From Chloroflexota bacterium (GTDB lineage Bacteria > Chloroflexota > Limnocylindria > QHBO01), in NCBI GenBank assembly GCA_019348395.1, contig JAHWJN010000043.1, positions 1 through 8,938 of the forward strand: 8,938 nt of DNA, given 5' to 3'. The position numbers and the translations under genes were made by a program. Position 1 is the first letter of the stretch. Every line of letters starts with the position of its first letter. Below, piece after piece: positions 5,478-8,938 of this stretch. A model generated the notes under the pieces. It was not told the DNA's origin and did no database searches. It saw nothing but the letters and a program-made list of their open reading frames with translations.

Positions 5478-5510
5478 GAGCCGGCCCACCCTTCGCCCCG
5501 CGTGTCGAGC

Positions 5511-6281
5511 ATGCCGCAGACCACCATCTACGTCTCGCCCCGCTCGTTCGGGCGTCCCGATGCGCGTCCGCCGGCGGTCGAGACGACCGAGCTGGCCCGC
5601 CTCTTCGCCGGGAGCGCCGCCCTGGCCGGGGTCACCCTCCGCGTGGAGGGCGGACGCAGCGTGGCGCTGCTCGGACCGAACGGGGCCGGCAAGACGACGC
5701 TGCTGCGGGTGCTGGCCACCATCCTTCGCTCCTCCTACGGCTCCGCCCGGGTGGACGGGCTCGACGTCGTCCGCGACGCCGATCTGGTCCGGGAGCGGGT
5801 GGCCTACCTGTCGCACGCCACCGGCCTCTACGATGATCTCACCGCACGCGAGAACCTCCACTTCGCCGCGGCGCTGCTCGGAACTGAGGAGCCGGCCGCG
5901 CGGGTGGAGCGGGCCCTGCTCGACGTGGGGCTCGGCGAGCGCGCCGACGACCGCGTGCGAGGCTTCTCGGCGGGCATGCGCCGGCGCCTGGCGCTCGGCC
6001 GGATCCTTCTGGGGCGCGCCTCGGTCGTCCTGCTCGACGAGCCGTACGCGGCGCTCGACCGCGACGGGATGGGCCTCGTGGACCGGCTCCTCGCCGCCTG
6101 GAAGGAGGTCGGCGTCACCGTGATCGTGGCCTCGCATGCCACCGACCGGCTCACCGGGCTGCTGGACGGAACCGTCACGCTTGATCGTGGCCTGGTCACC
6201 GCCGTCTCCGGCGCCGGCGTGACGAGCGTCGCGCCGACCCTGGGGGGTACCCGGGCGCCGGCGCCCGAGGCGATCCGATGA
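5511..6281 (+). CDS. ccmA: Haem exporter ATP-binding protein CcmA
   Basis: The ATPase subunit of the CcmABCD complex, which uses ATP hydrolysis to release holo-CcmE during cytochrome c maturation. 256 residues, somewhat longer than the usual 200-210 because of an N-terminal stretch of about 24 residues and a Thr/Ala/Pro-rich tail from about 230. Walker A is GPNGAGKTT (55-63). The Q-loop region reads YLSHATGLYDDLT (99-111), with the CcmA-type His in place of Gln. The signature is FSAGMRRRLALGR (152-164), Walker B is VVLLDEP (172-178) and the switch is His209. No better start exists downstream before the domain. The ribosome site is weak. The stop overlaps the ccmB start (ATGA). The gene alone could pass as a generic ABC ATPase; the following ccmBCDEF genes settle it. 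Confidence 0.92.
   Translation: MPQTTIYVSPRSFGRPDARPPAVETTELARLFAGSAALAGVTLRVEGGRSVALLGPNGAGKTTLLRVLATILRSSYGSARVDGLDVVRDADLVRERVAYLSHATGLYDDLTARENLHFAAALLGTEEPAARVERALLDVGLGERADDRVRGFSAGMRRRLALGRILLGRASVVLLDEPYAALDRDGMGLVDRLLAAWKEVGVTVIVASHATDRLTGLLDGTVTLDRGLVTAVSGAGVTSVAPTLGGTRAPAPEAIR
6252..6267. repeat. Perfect 16-base GC palindrome at the end of ccmA
   Basis: CGGGCGCCGGCGCCCG is its own reverse complement and encodes Ala-Pro residues in the CcmA tail, 10 bases before the ccmB ATG. As RNA it could fold into a 6-base-pair stem with a CCGG loop next to the ccmB start. A related 12-base palindrome occurs in ccmE at 8242-8253. High GC content makes such runs easier to find by chance. Confidence 0.6.
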
Positions 6282-6967
6282 ACGGCCTGCGGACCGAGGC
6301 CCGCGTCGCAATGGCGATCGCCCGCAAGGATGCGGTGGCCGAGCTGCGCGGCCGGCACGCGACGGTCAGCACGCTCTTCTTCGCCGCGGTCGTGCTGCTG
6401 TTGTTCGGGTTCGCCCTTGGCCCTGACGCTCGCCGCCTGGCGGAGGCGGCGCCGGGCCTGCTCTGGCTGGCCATCGTCTTCGCCGGGATCCTGGCGGTGA
6501 ACCGGCTCCACCTGCTCGAGACCGATGACGCGGCACTCGAGCAGCTGGCACTCTACCCGGTTGCTCGTCGGGCCATCTACGCCGGCAAGGCGCTGGGAGG
6601 CTTCGCCGTGATGCTCGTGCTCGGGGTCGTCGTCCTCGGCGCGGTCGGGATCCTGTTCGCGGTCGACATCGCCTCCGCCTGGCTGCCGCTGCTGTCCACC
6701 GTCATCCTCGGCGCGATGGGCATCGCGGCGGTCGGGACCTTCTACGCCGGCGTGACGGTGCGCATGCGGGCCCGCGAGGTGATGCTGCCACTGCTCGTCC
6801 TGCCGGTGCTCGCTCCGCTGCTGCTCGGGGCGGTCCGGGCGACGGCCGCGGCGCTGGCCGGTGACCCGTTCGGTGAGCTCGGCGCATGGCTCCAGTTGCT
6901 CGTCGCCTTCGATCTCATCATGCTCATGGCCGGAGCCGCGACCTACGGCTTCCTGCTGGAGGACTGA
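6278..6967 (+). CDS. ccmB: Haem exporter permease CcmB
   Basis: The membrane subunit paired with CcmA, 229 residues, a normal length. The N-terminal ARKDAVAELRGR (15-26) is the typical CcmB opening. FAGILAVNRLHLLETDDAAL (68-87) with LEQLALYP (87-94) is the conserved cytoplasmic loop that contacts the ATPase. About six hydrophobic helices are visible, near 32-48, 60-77, 107-128, 134-157, 168-187 and 203-227. The ATG overlaps the ccmA stop (ATGA), and its TGA shares one base with the ccmC ATG. Together with CcmA, CcmC and CcmD it forms the machine that loads and releases haem-bound CcmE. Confidence 0.92.
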   Translation: MNGLRTEARVAMAIARKDAVAELRGRHATVSTLFFAAVVLLLFGFALGPDARRLAEAAPGLLWLAIVFAGILAVNRLHLLETDDAALEQLALYPVARRAIYAGKALGGFAVMLVLGVVVLGAVGILFAVDIASAWLPLLSTVILGAMGIAAVGTFYAGVTVRMRAREVMLPLLVLPVLAPLLLGAVRATAAALAGDPFGELGAWLQLLVAFDLIMLMAGAATYGFLLED

Positions 6968-7704
6968 TGAAGACCCGCATCCTCGGATTCGTGGCGCTGG
7001 CCGCGGTCGTCTCGGCCGCGATCGTCGGGCTCTTCGTCGTGCCCCCTGATCTCAACCAGGGCGACGCCCAGCGGATCATGTACCCGCACGTCGCTTCTGC
7101 CTGGCTGGCGTACCTGTCGTTCGGGGTGACGGCCGTCGGCGGCGTGCTCTGGCTCTGGAGGCGCGATCTGCGATTCGACGCGGTGGCCCTGTCCGGTGCC
7201 GAGATCGGCGTGATGTTCACGGCATTCGCCATCTGGGGCGGCATGATGTGGGGACGGCCGGTATGGGGCGTCTTCTGGCAGTGGGAGGATCCTCGCCTCA
7301 CGACGACCGCGCTGCTGCTCGCCCTCTACGTCGGCTACCTGCTGCTCCGGCGTCTGACCGAGGACCCGGAGCGCCGTGCCACCCGTGCCGCCATCGTGGG
7401 CCTGGTGGCCGCGATCGACATTCCGATCGTGCACTTCAGCGTCGAGTGGTGGCGCGGTCTGCATCAGACCGCGACCATCGCCTCCCCGGAGCGTGCCCTG
7501 GACCCGGCCGCGCCGATGGTGTTCGTCGGGACGCTGATGGGCACGCTCGCCGCCTTCAGCCTGGCCTGGCTGTACCTCATGATCCGCCGCTACGAGCTCG
7601 CGCGCGCCGAGCTGGCCCGCGAGGAGGAGGCGCGCCGCGGGCGGCTTCGCGCCGTGCAGGCCGCGGCCGCCAACCTTCGCTCCCAGGAGGAGGCGGCGCG
7701 ATGA
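6967..7704 (+). CDS. ccmC: Haem-handling protein CcmC
   Basis: A polytopic membrane protein of the WWD haem-handling family, 245 residues, that presents haem to CcmE. The periplasmic haem-ligand histidines are present: His41 in MYPHVASAWL and His166 in HFSVEWWRGLHQ. The tryptophan-rich segment runs from W90 to about L111 but reads WGVFWQWEDPRLT, where E. coli has WGTWWVWDARLT, so it has Phe for one Trp and one extra acidic residue. Six hydrophobic helices fit the family. After the last one (about 187-206) there is a charged helical tail of about 38 residues rich in Arg, Glu and Ala. CcmC is preferred over CcmF because of length and position. The stop overlaps ccmD (ATGA). Confidence 0.92.
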   Translation: MKTRILGFVALAAVVSAAIVGLFVVPPDLNQGDAQRIMYPHVASAWLAYLSFGVTAVGGVLWLWRRDLRFDAVALSGAEIGVMFTAFAIWGGMMWGRPVWGVFWQWEDPRLTTTALLLALYVGYLLLRRLTEDPERRATRAAIVGLVAAIDIPIVHFSVEWWRGLHQTATIASPERALDPAAPMVFVGTLMGTLAAFSLAWLYLMIRRYELARAELAREEEARRGRLRAVQAAAANLRSQEEAAR

Positions 7705-7823
7705 CCGACGCCGGCTTCGTGATCGCCGCCTACGGCGTCATCCTCGGCGGACTGGCGCTCTACACCGTGACGCTGTGGCGCCGGCTCCGAGCCGCCGCCT
7801 CGCGCGACGACGAGGGCCGATGA
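7701..7823 (+). CDS. ccmD: Small haem exporter protein CcmD
   Basis: A 40-residue single-pass membrane protein. Residues about 6-26 (FVIAAYGVILGGLALYTVTL) form the helix, followed by a basic WRRLRAA segment and a polar tail. This is the classic CcmD layout: a Tyr-containing helix with a positively charged cytoplasmic end. CcmD binds CcmA, CcmB and CcmC and is needed to release haem-loaded CcmE. The ATG overlaps the ccmC stop by 4 bases and the TGA overlaps the ccmE start by 4 bases. CCAGGAGGAGG at 7683-7693 gives a good ribosome site. Sequence conservation in this family is low, so the call rests on position and layout as well. Confidence 0.88.
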   Translation: MTDAGFVIAAYGVILGGLALYTVTLWRRLRAAASRDDEGR

Positions 7824-8299
7824 CGGTCGCGCCGCCCACCGAGCCCGTCCTCTCGCCGCCGCGACGGCCCTGGGGCATCCTCGTCCTGGTCGGGGTCGTC
7901 GTGCTCGTGGTCGCGTGGCTCGCGTTCAGCAGCGTCGGAAACGCCCTCGTCTACTACCAGGAGCCGCACGAGCTGCTGGCGCGCGGGGACGCCGCCGTCG
8001 GCGAGACCGTACGGCTCGGTGGCCAGGTCGAGCCGGGGTCGGTCGAGCGCGAGGCGGCCGGAGAGGCGTACGAGCTTCGCTTCGTCGTCACCGATGGCCA
8101 CGCCTCCATCCCGGTGGTCACCGCCAACGCGCCGACCGCATCGTTCCGGGAGGGTACCGGCGCCGTGGTCGAGGGAGCGCTCGGCGCCGACGGGGTGTTC
8201 GTGGCGACCCAGGTCATCGTGAAGCACGACGAGAACTACGAGGCGCCGGCGCCCGGGACCCAGCCCTCGGACAACTCCTTCATTCCCGCGGACGGATGA
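7820..8299 (+). CDS. ccmE: Periplasmic haem chaperone CcmE
   Basis: The haem chaperone that binds haem covalently and hands it to the CcmF ligation machinery. 159 residues, a usual length. A short basic N-terminus is followed by one membrane helix (about 19-38), then the periplasmic OB-fold domain starting VYYQEPHELL. The haem-binding motif KHDENY is at 135-140, with His136 the residue that forms the covalent bond and Tyr140 the conserved axial partner. This is the common His form, not the Cys variant found in some archaea and delta-proteobacteria. A flexible Pro-rich tail (141-159) follows. Start and stop both overlap neighbouring genes (ATGA). Confidence 0.95.
   Translation: MTVAPPTEPVLSPPRRPWGILVLVGVVVLVVAWLAFSSVGNALVYYQEPHELLARGDAAVGETVRLGGQVEPGSVEREAAGEAYELRFVVTDGHASIPVVTANAPTASFREGTGAVVEGALGADGVFVATQVIVKHDENYEAPAPGTQPSDNSFIPADG
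8242..8253. repeat. 12-base palindrome in the ccmE tail
   Basis: GGCGCCGGCGCC, a perfect palindrome encoding Ala-Pro residues just after the haem-binding motif. It shares 13 bases, GCGCCGGCGCCCG, with the ccmA tail at 6255-6267. It is 42 bases before the ccmF start. Probably a codon-usage effect of Ala-Pro-Ala-Pro in a GC-rich genome. Confidence 0.4.
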
Positions 8300-8938
8300 T
8301 CCCCGATATCGGGCGCGCGGCGGTGCTCGCCGGGCTGGGCCTGAGCGCGTACGCCATCGTCGCCCACCTGCTGGCCGCCCGCGGAGGCGATCCGCGCCTC
8401 GGCACCAGCGGCCGGCGCGCCGTCGTCGGCTCCTTCGTGGCCGCGGCGGTCGCGGGTGTGGCGATGACCATCTCCCTGCTGACGCACGACTTCAGCGTGC
8501 GGTACGTGGCCGAGAACAACGCGACGACCACGCCGCCGTTCATCAGCGCCATCAGCCTGTGGGCGGCGCTCGAGGGCTCCATCCTGTTCTGGACGCTGCT
8601 CGCCACCGGGTGGGCCGCCCTCGTCCTGCACCGGTACCGGGATCGGCACCGACAGCTCATGCCGTGGGTCGGGGCGACCCTCGCATCGGTCAACCTCTTC
8701 TTCTTCACCGTCATGACGTGGCCGGGAAACCCGTTCGTCCGCACAACTCCGGTCGCCGCGGAGGGCCTCGGCCCGAACGCCCTTCTCCAGAACCACCCGT
8801 TCATGGCGCTCCATCCGCCGCTCCTGTACCTGGGCTACACGGGCCTGGCGATCCCGTTCGCGTTCGGAATCGCGGCGCTCGTCACGCGCCGACTGGACGT
8901 GGAGTGGCTGCGCATCGTTCGCCGCTGGACCGTGATCC
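8296..8938 (+). CDS. ccmF: Cytochrome c haem lyase CcmF, N-terminal part, cut by the right edge
   Basis: The first 214 residues of CcmF, the haem-apocytochrome ligase subunit; the full protein is usually about 650 residues. Clear family blocks: HDFSVRYVAENN (64-75), WAALEGSILFW (89-99, matching the usual WGxxEGSxLxW) and NALLQNHPFMALHPPLLYLG (161-180). His173 in HPPLLYLG matches the conserved histidine expected to contact haem. Hydrophobic helices are visible near 8-28, 42-62, 86-112, 123-141 and 172-196. The tryptophan-rich WWD region lies beyond the window. The ATG overlaps the ccmE stop by 4 bases, so translation is coupled. No stop codon occurs before the edge. Confidence 0.93.
   Translation, partial: MIPDIGRAAVLAGLGLSAYAIVAHLLAARGGDPRLGTSGRRAVVGSFVAAAVAGVAMTISLLTHDFSVRYVAENNATTTPPFISAISLWAALEGSILFWTLLATGWAALVLHRYRDRHRQLMPWVGATLASVNLFFFTVMTWPGNPFVRTTPVAAEGLGPNALLQNHPFMALHPPLLYLGYTGLAIPFAFGIAALVTRRLDVEWLRIVRRWTVI

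Larger units (their letters stand above)
5378..5510. promoter_or_regulatory. Divergent control region between cupredoxin and ccmA
   Basis: This 133-base gap is the only sizeable non-coding stretch in the right half. It holds the leftward copy of the shared 23-base element (5418-5440) and the rightward ccmA promoter (5449-5477). The element centre lies about 55 bases upstream of the predicted ccmA start, a position from which a bound protein could also influence ccm transcription. On the minus strand GGAAAG (5446-5441), 17 bases and CGTAC (5423-5419) look like an ECF-type promoter, but copy A lacks the equivalent GGAAAG. Confidence 0.5.

Noticed and set aside
5214..5510. Extension of the ccmA frame to an ATG at 5214
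   Set aside because: It would run through the antisense of the cupredoxin gene and through the ccmA promoter. CcmA is already longer than usual from 5511.
6252..6267. Intrinsic terminator at the end of ccmA
   Set aside because: No T-run follows the palindrome, and ccmB starts 10 bases later with an overlapping ATG.
5409..6311. Minus-strand open frame of 300 codons opposite ccmA
   Set aside because: It is antisense to an intact ABC ATPase with all its motifs; the translation is repetitive in Gly/Arg/Ala and covers the ccm promoter.
8242..8253. Repeated palindromes in ccmA and ccmE as a mobile or REP-like element
   Set aside because: Both copies lie in frame within Ala-Pro-Ala-Pro codons, and the similarity ends at the codon block. 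Biased codon use explains them.

Overview
This is a GC-rich bacterial window, roughly 70% G+C by eye, with strongly G/C-biased third codon positions. Genes are packed with 1-8 base overlaps. It carries a class I cytochrome c maturation (Ccm) operon, an ECF sigma factor paired with a Rieske protein, and a plastocyanin-like lipoprotein. Together these suggest an aerobic or facultative respiring bacterium. A high-GC Chloroflexota lineage is my best guess, but no marker gene here settles the phylum.

Left block (plus strand, 225-2629): a class I aminotransferase overlaps a D-2-hydroxyacid dehydrogenase of the glyoxylate/hydroxypyruvate reductase type by 4 bases, and a 70-residue single-pass membrane protein of unknown role follows. 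A divergent gene probably begins at base 61 on the minus strand and runs off the left edge. Bases 62-224 are the shared promoter region. The first two enzymes could together interconvert an amino acid, its 2-keto acid and its 2-hydroxy acid (for example serine, hydroxypyruvate and glycerate), which is inference.

Middle block (minus strand, 5377 down to 2626, transcribed right to left): a Met-rich cupredoxin lipoprotein; an HxlR-type winged-helix regulator with the family's N-terminal cysteine; a GAF-domain protein of the free methionine-(R)-sulfoxide reductase family, overlapping the regulator by 4 bases; an ECF sigma factor; and a Tat-anchored Rieske [2Fe-2S] protein overlapping the sigma gene by 8 bases. 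The Rieske protein has about 100 cytoplasmic residues before its membrane anchor that resemble an anti-sigma domain. The pair therefore looks like a sigma factor controlled by a membrane-bound redox sensor. This is the most interesting object in the window.

Right block (plus strand, 5511 to the right edge): ccmA, ccmB, ccmC, ccmD, ccmE and the N-terminal third of ccmF, every junction overlapping by 1-4 bases. This machine exports and chaperones haem for c-type cytochrome assembly. A good sigma-70-type promoter (35 box TTGACG, 17-base spacer, 10 box CATAGT) lies just upstream. A 23-base element between ccmA and the divergent cupredoxin gene recurs, 19 of 23 bases identical and in the same orientation, directly upstream of the ECF sigma gene. 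That suggests common control of the sigma factor, the cupredoxin and possibly the ccm operon.

No tRNA, rRNA, CRISPR array, insertion sequence or convincing intrinsic terminator was seen.
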